Shown here piece by piece: positions 38,126 through 46,378 of a stretch of 64,000 nt of DNA. A program made the translations under genes and the position numbers. Every line of letters begins with the position of its first letter. The first letter of the stretch is position 1. Below the pieces are notes generated by a model. It had not been told where the DNA came from. It made no database searches and worked only from the letters and a program-made list of their open reading frames with translations. Source of the DNA: JBBIQS01 sp037442205 (GTDB lineage: Bacteria; Myxococcota; Myxococcia; Myxococcales; UBA5297). Where the stretch lies: the NCBI GenBank assembly GCA_037442205.1, contig JBBIQS010000019.1, positions 35,917-99,916 on the forward strand. Reading direction: 5' to 3'.

Positions 38126-40497
38126 CTTCGCCGACGCCGCTGCCTTCGAGGCTGTTCGCGCTCGATCGCGCCATCCGCTCCGCCAAACCCGGCCTGTGCG
38201 CCGAGCGCGCGCTCTCGGTCACCCGCTACTTCAAAGGCCAGAACGGCGAGCGGCCGATGGCAATCCAGAAGGCCGAGGCGCTCTGCGCGATCCTTCGCGA
38301 GAAGACCGTCCGCATCTGGCCGGGCGAGCTGCTGGTCGGAAACTTCACCTGCCACCGCGTCGGAGGCGGCCTCTACCCCGAGCTGCACGGGGTGGCGATG
38401 CTCGAGGATCTGCTGGCGATGGACTCGCGCCAGATCAACCCGCTCCAGGTCCAGCCCGGCGATCGCAGGCGGCTGCTGGCCGAGGTGCTCCCGTACTGGA
38501 CGACCCGGATGCTGGCGGTCCGCGGCCGGCCGGTGCTGGAGGCCGCGCGCTTCGTGGCCGATCAGCTCTCGCCGACCCTCTCGCTAATCAACGAGTCCGG
38601 CGGCATCTCGCACTTCGTCCCCGACTACGCCCGCCTCCTCGCCGGCGGCACCGATGGCATCCGCGCCCAGGCCGCCGAGCGTCTCGAGCAGGTCCCGAAG
38701 GGATCGCCGGAGGCTGCCTTCCTCGAGGCAGTGCGGATCGCCTGCGACGGGCTCGATGCCTTCGCGGAGCGCTACCGCGCCGAGGCCCTTCGGCTGGCAG
38801 AGCAGGAAACGGACCGGATCCGCGCCGCCGAGCTCAACCGGATCGCCGAGGTCTGCGCTCGGGTTCCGCGCCACGGAGCTCGCAGCTTCCACGAGGCGCT
38901 GCAGTCGATGCTGTTCGCGCAGATCGCCCTGAACCTGGAATCGCTCGACAACGCGGTCAGCCCGGGCCGCATCGACCAGCTGCTGTGGCGGTACTACGAG
39001 GAGGCCCTGGCCTCCGGGCGCCTCGACCAGGCCGGGGCGCTGGAGCTGCTGGGCTGCTTCGCGCTCAAGCTGTGCGAGATCATCCCCGCCTTCTCGCGCC
39101 GGCTCACCCGGTTCCACGGCGGGCTGTTCAACGGCCAGGTGGTGGTGGTCGGAGGTCTCGATCGCCACGGCGAGGACGCCACCAACGAGGTGAGCTACCT
39201 GTGCCTGGAGCTGATGGACCAACTGCGCACCCGCCAGCCCAACTGGCACGCGCGCCTTTCCAAGAAGAGCCCCGAGCGCTACCGCACCCGCATCGCCCAG
39301 GCTTTGGCCAAGGGCGCCGTCTCGCCGGCGCTGTACAACGACGAGGTGATCGTCCCGGTAGTCCGCTCGCGCAGCGACAGCGACTCCGACGCCCGCGACT
39401 ACGCCACCGTCGGCTGCGTCGAGCCGGTGGTTGCCGGGAAGAGCTTCTGGTCCACCGATGCCGCGCTCTTCAACCTGCCGCTGTGCCTGGAGCTGGCGCT
39501 CAACGAGGGCCGCCGTTTCGGCAGCCGCAAGAGGATCGGCGCCGCCACCCGGCCCCTCGAGAGCTGCCAATCCATCGGCGAGGTGATCGAGCTGTTCAGG
39601 GTCCAGCTCGAACGCGCGGTCGATCGGCTGCTCTTGGACCTGCACGCGATCGAGGAGCAGAACCTGCGCTGGCACCCGACGCCGCTGACCTCGGCGTTGC
39701 TCGACGGCTGCCTGGCGTCGGCCCGCGACGCCTCCGCCGGCGGGGCCACCTACAACGGCAGCGGAGTGCAGGGCGTGGGAGCGGTCGAGGTCGGCGACTC
39801 GCTGGCGGCGCTGGAGGCGGTGGTCTTCCGCGACCGCAAGGCAACCTTGGCGCAGGTGGTGGAGGCCTGCCGCGGCGACTTCGCCAAGGACCCGGCCCTG
39901 CGCGCCAGGCTGCGGGCGGCGCCCAAGTTCGGCAACGACGACGAGTTCGCCGATCGGCACGTCGCCGGAGTGATGCGCCTGTTCTCCAGCGCGCTGGCCC
40001 GCGGGCACAGCGCGCGCGGCGGCAGCTATCAGGCCGGGTACTACTCGGTGACCGCCCACCAGGCCTTCGGCGAGGAGGTGGGCGCGCTGCCCAGTGAACG
40101 CGCCGCCAAGACTCCCTTCTCCTCGGGCCTCACTCCGGCCAGCGGTTGCGATCGCAAGGGGCCGACCGCCGCGCTGCTCTCGCAAGCGCACCTGCCGCTG
40201 AGCGAGGCCAGGAACGGCATCAACTTCAACCTGCAGCTGGCGCCTTGGGCGGTGAAGGGAGAGCCGGGGACTCTCTGGCTGCGCGCGCTGGTCGACGGCG
40301 GGTTCGACGCCGGCTGCATGCAGCTGCAGGTCAACGTGCTCGATCCCAAGCTGCTGATCGAGGCCCGCGACAACCCAGGGAAGTTCCCCGGAATCCTGGT
40401 GCGGGTCTCCGGCTACTCGGCCTACTTCGACGACCTGTCGCCGGCGATCAAGCAGGAGATCATCGACCGCACCTTGCACGATGCGGGCATCGCCTGA
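38122..40497 (+). CDS. Glycyl radical enzyme of the dehydratase/decarboxylase group
   Basis: 791 residues from the ATG at 38122, normal for the family. The thiyl cysteine is C432 in VGCVEPV; the Glu two residues on is the conserved base. The glycyl radical site is G764 in VRVSGYSAYF, 27 residues from the end. The GCVEP motif and the absence of PFL's Cys-Cys pair place it with glycerol/diol dehydratase, hydroxyproline dehydratase, choline-TMA lyase and 4-hydroxyphenylacetate decarboxylase. I cannot assign a substrate. No encapsulation-type N-terminal extension, shell proteins or alcohol/aldehyde dehydrogenases are adjacent, so it is not a recognisable microcompartment locus. Works in anoxic cytoplasm. 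Confidence 0.9.
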   Translation: MTSPTPLPSRLFALDRAIRSAKPGLCAERALSVTRYFKGQNGERPMAIQKAEALCAILREKTVRIWPGELLVGNFTCHRVGGGLYPELHGVAMLEDLLAMDSRQINPLQVQPGDRRRLLAEVLPYWTTRMLAVRGRPVLEAARFVADQLSPTLSLINESGGISHFVPDYARLLAGGTDGIRAQAAERLEQVPKGSPEAAFLEAVRIACDGLDAFAERYRAEALRLAEQETDRIRAAELNRIAEVCARVPRHGARSFHEALQSMLFAQIALNLESLDNAVSPGRIDQLLWRYYEEALASGRLDQAGALELLGCFALKLCEIIPAFSRRLTRFHGGLFNGQVVVVGGLDRHGEDATNEVSYLCLELMDQLRTRQPNWHARLSKKSPERYRTRIAQALAKGAVSPALYNDEVIVPVVRSRSDSDSDARDYATVGCVEPVVAGKSFWSTDAALFNLPLCLELALNEGRRFGSRKRIGAATRPLESCQSIGEVIELFRVQLERAVDRLLLDLHAIEEQNLRWHPTPLTSALLDGCLASARDASAGGATYNGSGVQGVGAVEVGDSLAALEAVVFRDRKATLAQVVEACRGDFAKDPALRARLRAAPKFGNDDEFADRHVAGVMRLFSSALARGHSARGGSYQAGYYSVTAHQAFGEEVGALPSERAAKTPFSSGLTPASGCDRKGPTAALLSQAHLPLSEARNGINFNLQLAPWAVKGEPGTLWLRALVDGGFDAGCMQLQVNVLDPKLLIEARDNPGKFPGILVRVSGYSAYFDDLSPAIKQEIIDRTLHDAGIA

Positions 40498-40503
40498 GGG
40501 CGA

Positions 40504-40899
40504 TCAACGTGCGGCGGTCTCGCCTGCCTGGCCGCCCAGCAGCCCCTTCTCGATCACCTCTTGGTGGTAGAGCTCGCCGCGGAATCCGACCGCCCGCTCG
40601 ACCTCGTGGCCGTTGCGGAAGTAGACCACCGTCGGCGTGCCCATCACCCCGAGCTTGCGCATCGTCTTGGGCGCCGCGGCGGCGTTGATCTCAGCGACCT
40701 TCACCTTCCCCTGGTAGCGCTTGGCCAGGCGGATCACGATCGGCTCGAGCTGCTTGCAGGGCGCGCAGTCCGGCCCCCAGACGTCGAGCAGCACCGGCAG
40801 CTCGGAGCGGGTGACCTCGGCCTTGAAGTTCTCGTCGTCGACGTGGACCGGCCAGACCTCGGGCTCCTTGGGACCGAACAGCTTCGACCAAAAGCTCAT
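40504..40899 (-). CDS. Thioredoxin-fold protein with CAPC site
   Basis: 131 residues from the ATG at 40899. The thioredoxin fold is shown by LPVLLDVWGPDCAPCKQLEPIV (in two pieces: residues 36-48 and on), VKVAEINAAAAPKTMRKLGVMGTPTVVYF with the cis-Pro (TP), and the closing GFRGELYHQEVIEKGL. The active site is C45-A-P-C48 preceded by Asp, instead of W-C-G-P-C, which would shift the redox potential. The N-terminal ~20 residues (MSFWSKLFGPKEPEVWP) are an unusual basic/aromatic leader but not a clear signal peptide. It is convergent with the glycyl radical enzyme gene (6 bases apart) and divergent from the methyltransferase. Confidence 0.9.
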   Translation of the reverse strand: MSFWSKLFGPKEPEVWPVHVDDENFKAEVTRSELPVLLDVWGPDCAPCKQLEPIVIRLAKRYQGKVKVAEINAAAAPKTMRKLGVMGTPTVVYFRNGHEVERAVGFRGELYHQEVIEKGLLGGQAGETAAR

Positions 40900-40935
40900 G
40901 ACGACCTCCGCCCGCTGAGAGCCAAGGCGCGCAGC

Positions 40936-40954
40936 GGAGGATTCGCGAATCTCC
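40936..40954. promoter_or_regulatory. Candidate operator palindrome between divergent genes
   Basis: GATTCGCGAATC (40940-40951) is a perfect 12-bp palindrome, flanked by GGA and TCC that extend it with one bulged G. It sits between the thioredoxin start (minus) and the methyltransferase start (plus), where a shared regulator could bind. Confidence 0.4.
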
Positions 40955-41048
40955 TGACCCGGCGCGGACCTCTCACCATGCAGCCGAAGAGAGCGGACGT
41001 TAGACCGTGGAGTCACTGGTTTCCGCGGCGCCGCCAGGGAGTAGAACG

Positions 41049-41666
41049 ATGACCATGTGGGACGAGCGCTTCTCCGCGAAGGACTGGATCTACGGCACCA
41101 GGCCCAACGAGTGGCTGGTCGCGCAGGCCTCGCGGCTGGCGCGCAGAGGCCGGGTCCTCTCTCTCGGCGAGGGCGAAGGGCGCAATGCCGTCTGGTTGGC
41201 TGAGCAGGGCTTCGCCGTGGATGCGGTCGACAGCTCGGCCGTGGGGCTGGGAAAAGCGCAGACCCTGGCGAGCCGGCGCGGCGTCGCCGTCGAGACCACC
41301 GTCGCCGACCTCGCCAACTACCGGCCGCACCAGGGCCACTACGACGGCGTGGTGCTGATCTACATCCACCTTCCACCGTCGATCCGGACCGCGGTACATC
41401 GTGCGGCGCAGGCGGCGCTCAAGCCCGGCGGCATGGTGATCCTCGAGGCCTTCACCCCGCGCCAGCTCAACTTCCGGAGCGGCGGCCCCAAGGATCCGGC
41501 GCTGCTCTACGAGCCCCAATTCCTCCAGGCCGACTTTCCCCAGGTGCTGTGGGAGGACCTGCGCGAAGAGGAGGTCGAGCTCTCCGAGGGCGCCTTCCAC
41601 CAGGGGCGCGCCGCGGTGCTGCGCGCCGCGGGCCGGGTCCGCGGGCCGGTCGAGTCCTGCTTCTGA
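41049..41666 (+). CDS. Class I SAM-dependent methyltransferase (TehB-like)
   Basis: 205 residues; the ATG at 41049 follows AGGGAG. MWDERFSAKDWIYGTRPNEWLVAQA is the typical head of TehB-like proteins (two segments, residues 3-27), then motif I VLSLGEGEGRNAVWLAEQG with the Gly-x-Gly-x-Gly turn, motif II VDAVDSS and motif IV YDGVVLIYIHLP. The family methylates small molecules such as tellurite, thiols or isoprenoid quinone precursors. It has a conserved aromatic motif in the C-terminal half (LLYEPQFLQADFP). The role here is unknown; divergence from a thioredoxin gene suggests an oxidative or metalloid stress link but only by location. Confidence 0.85.
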   Translation: MTMWDERFSAKDWIYGTRPNEWLVAQASRLARRGRVLSLGEGEGRNAVWLAEQGFAVDAVDSSAVGLGKAQTLASRRGVAVETTVADLANYRPHQGHYDGVVLIYIHLPPSIRTAVHRAAQAALKPGGMVILEAFTPRQLNFRSGGPKDPALLYEPQFLQADFPQVLWEDLREEEVELSEGAFHQGRAAVLRAAGRVRGPVESCF

Positions 41667-41673
41667 GAACCAG

Positions 41674-42690
41674 CTACTGGCAGAGGTATTGGCTCGAACC
41701 CGAGTCGTAGCTGCAGCGGTTCGGCTCGCAGCAGATGCTCGACGACGACGACGTATCGCAAGACTTGCGGTAGCCGGAGCAGATCCCCTTGGGAATGCAC
41801 TTGCTCCAGTTGCACGTCAGCCCGTCGCAGCAGGGAAGTCCGGCGCTGCCGCAGGATCCCTGCTCCACGGTGCAGAACCGGCAGAAACTCCCGTCGCAGT
41901 GGAAGCCGGTGCAGCATTTGTCGCCGTAGGAGCAGGCCAGGCCGCCGTCGATGCAGCCCGGCTGACCGCAGAATCCGCTATTGCAGGCCAGGCCTTCGCA
42001 GCACGGCTCGAGCGCCGAACAGCTGTACCCGTGCGAACCGCACTTCCGACACACCGAGCGATCGCAGACCTGCGGATCCGGGTTCGGGCAACAGTCCGAG
42101 GTCCCTGCGCAGCTCTCTCCCGGCACCCGGCAGCTGCCGATGCAGCGGTTGCGCGCCAGGTTGCACAGGTCGTTGGACTGGGTGCAGTCCTCGCACTGGT
42201 CCTTGTTGCGGCCGCAGGCCAGATCGCCGCGCTGCTTGACGCACAGGTTGTTGGCGCCGCAGCAGCCGTCGGGGCAGTTGTCGGGGCCGCAGGCATAGAC
42301 CGGGCGCGTCACCTTGCAGTCGGTGGAGACCGTGCATCGGCCGCCGGAGCAGCCGAGGCGATCGCCGGCGGCGGGTGGCACCTCCAGCGAAAGCCGGAGC
42401 GCAGTCCCCTCGTACCAGATCTTCACCGCGTCGCACGCGTCGCCGGTGCCCGCGCGGTAGAGCCACAGCTCCAGCTCGCGCACGTCGCTGTCATGCTTGA
42501 GATCGAGCCCGACCGTGCGCGTGAGCCCGCTCCCCTCGGGGAAGACCTCCACCAGCTCGCAGCCGGGACAGGCCAGCAGGCTGAGCTTGGTGCGGACGTC
42601 CTGGCGCGTCACCTCGAGGGTCACCGACGGGCGGCAGGCGGCGAGCGACAGCGCGGAGGCGAATAGAAGAATCTTGAAGAGCTTGGCCAC
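41674..42690 (-). CDS. Cys-rich lipoprotein
   Basis: 338 residues. Signal peptide with LAAC lipobox. Residues ~20-115 form a beta-rich domain (SVTLEVTRQDVRTKLSLLACPGCELVEVF). From ~120 to the end, about 45 cysteines occur in knots such as CGPDNCPDGCCGANNLC, CEDCTQSNDLC, SCAGTSDCC, CEGLACNSGFC and CCTGFHCDGSFC. These resemble dickkopf/EGF-like disulfide modules typical of myxobacterial surface lipoproteins. No enzymatic motif. It is convergent with the methyltransferase gene (7 bases apart) and in a leftward pair with the next gene, 12 bases downstream of it. Confidence 0.75.
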   Translation of the reverse strand: MAKLFKILLFASALSLAACRPSVTLEVTRQDVRTKLSLLACPGCELVEVFPEGSGLTRTVGLDLKHDSDVRELELWLYRAGTGDACDAVKIWYEGTALRLSLEVPPAAGDRLGCSGGRCTVSTDCKVTRPVYACGPDNCPDGCCGANNLCVKQRGDLACGRNKDQCEDCTQSNDLCNLARNRCIGSCRVPGESCAGTSDCCPNPDPQVCDRSVCRKCGSHGYSCSALEPCCEGLACNSGFCGQPGCIDGGLACSYGDKCCTGFHCDGSFCRFCTVEQGSCGSAGLPCCDGLTCNWSKCIPKGICSGYRKSCDTSSSSSICCEPNRCSYDSGSSQYLCQ

Positions 42691-42702
42691 GATGCGAATG
42701 CG

Positions 42703-43680
42703 TTACCGCCGCCCGACCAGCTTGTCCACCAGGTCGGGGAGCGCGTCGAAGAAGGCCTCGTTGCTGCTGCTCTTGAGCCGCTCGGAGACGGTGGCCACCG
42801 CCACGCCCTTCCTGGCGTCGAGCAGGGTCAGGTTGATGAGCAGCGACTTCTCCACCCGGCCCACGGTGCCGCTCACCAGCCGATCCGCCCCCAGCGCCCC
42901 GGCGACTTCCTCCATGCACGATTCCTCGGTGCAGCCCAGCAGCTTGCGCTCGCGGTCGGCGCCCAGCGCGGCGGCGGCGTCGCGGGGACTGCTCACCTTG
43001 AGCCACTTGCGCTTGCGCAGCTCGGCAACCAGCGAGTCGGCGTAGAGATCGGCCAGCGCCTGGTCCAGCCCGGTGCGCGCCTCGATCCGGACCACCGCGA
43101 TCCGCGTCGGTTTGTCGAGGCTCCCGGCCTGCGGGGCTTGGTCCTTGGGGCGCTCGCGCTCCTTCTTGTCCCGCTTCTCCTGATCCCGGCGCGCCTCTTC
43201 TTCTTTCTCGCGCTCCTTCTTGTCCCGCTTCTCCTGATCCCGGCGCGCCTCTTCCTCTTTCTCGCGCTCCTTGCGCTCGCGCTTCTCCAGGTCCTTCTTC
43301 TCCTGCTCGGCGTTCTCGCGCGCCTCCTGCTCCCGCTCCGCCTGCTCCTTGCGCGCCTTCTCCAGCTGCTTCTTGCCCTTCTTGTCGAGCGCGAGCGCCC
43401 CCTGCGCCCTGAGCGGCTCCTTGGAGACCCACAGCGTGACCTCGCCCTCGGCCGGGACGTCGAGCCAACCGCCCTCGAAGCCGCGCGAGACGTCCACCTC
43501 GCGGATGCCGGGGTCAACCTCTTTGAAGATCCACTCGCTGTCGGAGACCTTCTCGGCGCGGCTGCCGTCGATCTTGATCTTGCAGCCCCCGGAGCAAACC
43601 GCCCGCACCGAGGCCTTGGCGTAGGAGACCCCGGGCGCTGTCAGCGCCAGCACCAGCGCAATCCGGAGAATCGTCCTCAC
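42703..43680 (-). CDS. Periplasmic protein with charged coiled coil
   Basis: 325 residues with a signal peptide (ALVLALTAPGVSYA). A PEGA-like N-terminal domain (~25-90, with CSGGCK Cys pair) leads to a long Lys/Glu/Arg coiled coil (~100-190), in which an 18-residue block (RDQEKRDKKEREKEEEAR) is repeated exactly. A C-terminal domain (~195-320) starts RIAVVRIEARTGLD and has LADLYADSLVAELRKRKWLKV, DRLVSGTVGRVEKSLLINLTLLDARKG; this resembles the TolB-N/DUF-type domain of bacterial surface-protein-biogenesis factors. Co-directional with the Cys-rich lipoprotein downstream, so both probably share a promoter upstream of 43680. Confidence 0.72.
   Translation of the reverse strand: MRTILRIALVLALTAPGVSYAKASVRAVCSGGCKIKIDGSRAEKVSDSEWIFKEVDPGIREVDVSRGFEGGWLDVPAEGEVTLWVSKEPLRAQGALALDKKGKKQLEKARKEQAEREQEARENAEQEKKDLEKRERKEREKEEEARRDQEKRDKKEREKEEEARRDQEKRDKKERERPKDQAPQAGSLDKPTRIAVVRIEARTGLDQALADLYADSLVAELRKRKWLKVSSPRDAAAALGADRERKLLGCTEESCMEEVAGALGADRLVSGTVGRVEKSLLINLTLLDARKGVAVATVSERLKSSSNEAFFDALPDLVDKLVGRR
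43153..43260 (-). repeat. 54-bp tandem duplication within coiled-coil coding region
   Basis: Two 54-bp units (43153-43206 and 43207-43260) are nearly identical and keep frame; a partial third follows. Encodes the repeated 18-residue charged block. Confidence 0.75.
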
Positions 43681-43785
43681 GCAGTGGCCTCCCTGCCCCA
43701 GGCAACGATGGCCAGGAGTCTACCACCGCCGCCCGGCGGTCCCAGTGAGGCAAGGCTCGTGGAGAAGGCCCGGCGCCTGCTGGGA

Positions 43786-45498
43786 TCAGCTGGCGCTCGG
43801 GACTGGAGGCGGGGTGCCGCCCGAGGGGCCGCCTTCGCCCGCGGGGCCCGGTCCGCCGTCCCCGCCCGGTCCGCCGGCTCCACCCGAGCGACCTCCGCGG
43901 CGGCGGCGACGGCGACGCTTTCCTTGGCCGGGGCCCGGCCCACCCTCGCCGGCCGGCGGCCGCGGCGGCTCGAACGGCTTGCCGCTTTTCCAGCGCTCCA
44001 GCGACTCCTGCCCTTGCCCGGTGGCCTCGACCTCGATCTCGAACAGCGCCAGCGCGTCGTCGAAGGCCGGGTGGTGCCGGAACGAAGCCAGCGAGCGACG
44101 GCGCTTGCGCTCTCCGGTCAGCACGCCCATCGACCAGAGCAGCTGCCGCGCCTGATCGACCACGCGCCGGGGAAGCCGCGCGGTCTGCACCATCTGCTCG
44201 AGCAGACCGTCGAAGGCCTGGCCAGCGTGCGGCGCCTCCGCCTGCCTCGAGAGCGGGCCGAGGATGGCGGCGATGATGATCGCGTCGTCCACCGGCGCCT
44301 GCTGAGCCCGCCGGTCGAGCGCCGCCAGCCGCTCGAAGAGCAGCCGCTGATCCTCTTGGCTGGCCTGGTCGAGCCAGGTCGAGAGCGGGGGCAGCAGGAC
44401 CCGCAAGGCCCCCAGCGCGTACAGCAGCTGCACCGCGGCCCGCGAGTGGCCGCTGCGCAGCAGCCGGAAGGTCTCCTCCAGCAGCCGCGCCGGCGCGCAG
44501 CGCGGCAGGTCCTCGACCGCCCCCTCCATCGCGGCGTAGGTTGCCGGGTCGGTGTCGAAGCCCAGGCGCGAGGCGAAGCGCACCGCCCTCAGGATGCGCA
44601 CCGGATCCTCGCGCAGCCGGATCTCCGGGTTGCCGATGGTGCGGATCAGGTGCTCGTGCACGTCGCGCAGGCCATCGACGAAGTCCAGCACCCGGCCCTT
44701 CTGCACGTCGTAGAACAGGCCGTTGATGGTGAAGTCCCGCCGCCGCGCGTCCTCCTCGGCGGAGCCGAAGACGTTGTCGCGGGTGATCAGCAGGTCGCCC
44801 TCGGGGACCTCGTCGCCGTCGACGGCGACCTCGGCCTCGGTGGGGTTGGCGCGGAAGGTCGAGACCTCGATGATCTTGCCGCCGCGGAAGTAGACGTGCG
44901 CCAGCCGGAAGCGCCGGCCGATCAGCCGGCAGTTGCGGAACAGCGAGCGCACTTCGCCGGGATGGGCGCTGGTGGCGATGTCGAAGTCCTTGGGCGGCCG
45001 GCCGAGGATGCCATCGCGCACGCAGCCGCCGACGAAGTAGGCCTGGTGCCCGAAGCGGTGCAGCCGGGCCAGGATGCGCAGCCCGTCGGCGTCCAGCCGC
45101 TCCGGCGCGATGTCCGCCGGGGCGCCGTCGTCGCGCACGGTCGCCGCGAAGGGGCCGTCCCGATCCAGCGAGCTCTCCCTCGGCTCGGGCTCACCCTCCG
45201 GCAGATCCGAGCCGCGGACCGGAGCGGGAGCGGCGGCGCCCTCGGGTGATTGAGCGGCGGGACTCCTACCGACGGGCCGCTCGGCCTGCCCGTCCTCGCG
45301 CCGCTCGCCAGAGCGACGGCCGCGGCCACCTCGGCGGCGGCGCCGGCGCGGGTGCTCCGAGTGCTCCGGGGGCTGGGACAAGGCGGGGCTGGCGGGAGCG
45401 GCGGCTGCCGGTTCGCTGGGCGCAGACGGTTCGCCCGCTGCGGGAGACGCCGAGGCGTCGGGAGGTTGGTCGGATCGGAGAGGCAGCGTTTCGCTCAT
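43786..45498 (-). CDS. pcnB: Poly(A) polymerase / CCA-adding-type nucleotidyltransferase with basic tails
   Basis: 570 residues from the ATG at 45498. The class II nucleotidyltransferase head starts near residue 150: YFVGGCVRDGILGRPPKDFDIATSA with the GG turn and D-x-D metal site, later RRDFTINGLFYD and REDPVRILRAVRFASRLGF. The core (~140-440) matches PcnB/CCA enzymes that extend RNA 3' ends in the cytoplasm; PcnB versus CCA-adding activity is not decided by these motifs. Unusually, basic Arg/Gly-rich tracts occur on both sides: RRRRRRGGRGRRSGERR near residue 50 and KRRRRRRRGGRSGG near the C-terminus, embedded in Pro/Ala/Glu low-complexity sequence. These resemble RNA-binding RGG tails. Confidence 0.87.
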   Translation of the reverse strand: MSETLPLRSDQPPDASASPAAGEPSAPSEPAAAAPASPALSQPPEHSEHPRRRRRRGGRGRRSGERREDGQAERPVGRSPAAQSPEGAAAPAPVRGSDLPEGEPEPRESSLDRDGPFAATVRDDGAPADIAPERLDADGLRILARLHRFGHQAYFVGGCVRDGILGRPPKDFDIATSAHPGEVRSLFRNCRLIGRRFRLAHVYFRGGKIIEVSTFRANPTEAEVAVDGDEVPEGDLLITRDNVFGSAEEDARRRDFTINGLFYDVQKGRVLDFVDGLRDVHEHLIRTIGNPEIRLREDPVRILRAVRFASRLGFDTDPATYAAMEGAVEDLPRCAPARLLEETFRLLRSGHSRAAVQLLYALGALRVLLPPLSTWLDQASQEDQRLLFERLAALDRRAQQAPVDDAIIIAAILGPLSRQAEAPHAGQAFDGLLEQMVQTARLPRRVVDQARQLLWSMGVLTGERKRRRSLASFRHHPAFDDALALFEIEVEATGQGQESLERWKSGKPFEPPRPPAGEGGPGPGQGKRRRRRRRGGRSGGAGGPGGDGGPGPAGEGGPSGGTPPPVPSAS

Positions 45499-45523
45499 TC
45501 GTTGGGCCGGCTCAAAGGCGCGG

Positions 45524-45552
45524 ACTGTAGAGAAGAGGCCTTGTCGAGTCAA
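45524..45552 (-). promoter_or_regulatory. Sigma-70-type promoter for the poly(A) polymerase gene
   Basis: On the minus strand -35 TTGACT (45552-45547), 17-base spacer, -10 TACAGT (45529-45524). The ATG at 45498 is 25 bases downstream, a short leader. Confidence 0.65.
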
Positions 45553-45780
45553 CGCGTTGAGAACGCGAGTACCCAGCCCGCCTCTCAAATACAAACGGCC
45601 AAGGCGCTCCTCGAATGCCGCTCGAAGGGCTGGGGAGCGCACAGGACTCGCCGAGGCCGGCACAGCCGCATCGCGGGTACAGGAGAGCGGGGCTCGCACG
45701 GTCGGACTGCGTGTATCCTGTCGCGCGAACGGCCGGAAAGCGGGCCGCCTCCAGGAGCAGGAGGGCCCGCGGGGAGCGAC

Positions 45781-46203
45781 ATGAGAGCCACCCGAAGATT
45801 TGTCCCCATTGGCCTGACCGCGGGCCTCGCCGCCTGCGCGCTCGCCGCGGCCGGCTGCGGCAACGAGTGCGACTTCTTCAGCCGCTGCGACGGCAACACC
45901 CGCCAGGTGTGCGGCGGCGGAGTCGACCAGCAGGTCAACCGCAAGATCGTCTCCACTCCCTGCGCCGGCGAGAACCCGGTCTGCGTCGAGGAGAACGGCC
46001 ACGCGATTTGCGCCGTCGCCGCCTCGCCGCGCTGCGACTCGAGCACCCCCGACCGCTGCGAGGGAGACGTGGCGGTCGCCTGCTCGCGCGCCGACTGGGA
46101 CACGCCGGCCGGCTTCGTCACCCGCACCGACTGCGCCACCGCCTACGCCGCGCCCGCCCGCTGCACGATGATCGACCCCAGCGCCGCCCGCTGCCAGCGG
46201 TAG
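45781..46203 (+). CDS. Small Cys-rich lipoprotein
   Basis: 140 residues, ATG at 45781 preceded by GGGGAG. Signal peptide with LAAAGC lipobox. The mature part holds ten or so cysteines in short loops (CGNECDFFSRCDGNTRQVC, CAGENPVCVEENGHAIC, CDSSTPDRCEGDVAVAC), a pattern shared by the larger Cys-rich lipoproteins of this window. No domain family recognised; extracytoplasmic disulfide protein. A single gene divergent from the pcnB promoter region and 175 bases before the signalling operon. Confidence 0.75.
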   Translation: MRATRRFVPIGLTAGLAACALAAAGCGNECDFFSRCDGNTRQVCGGGVDQQVNRKIVSTPCAGENPVCVEENGHAICAVAASPRCDSSTPDRCEGDVAVACSRADWDTPAGFVTRTDCATAYAAPARCTMIDPSAARCQR

Positions 46204-46378
46204 CGATCAGCTGGTCGGCCCGCCGCGGCGCGGCCTGCGCCCTCGGGCGGGCCGCCCGCGCCCCCGGCTGAGACCTCGCGCCAGAATTGTTGGAGAAACA
46301 GCGGGCGCACGCCTTTCCCCGGTGCCTGCACGGCTCTTCGCAGGCCGCCAGGCCAGGCGCTCGCGCGGCAGGTGCGCG

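Noticed and set aside
37214..40497. Pyruvate formate-lyase operon
   Set aside because: The thiyl site is GCVEP with a single Cys and the pair lacks PFL's adjacent Cys-Cys, so it belongs to the dehydratase/decarboxylase group.
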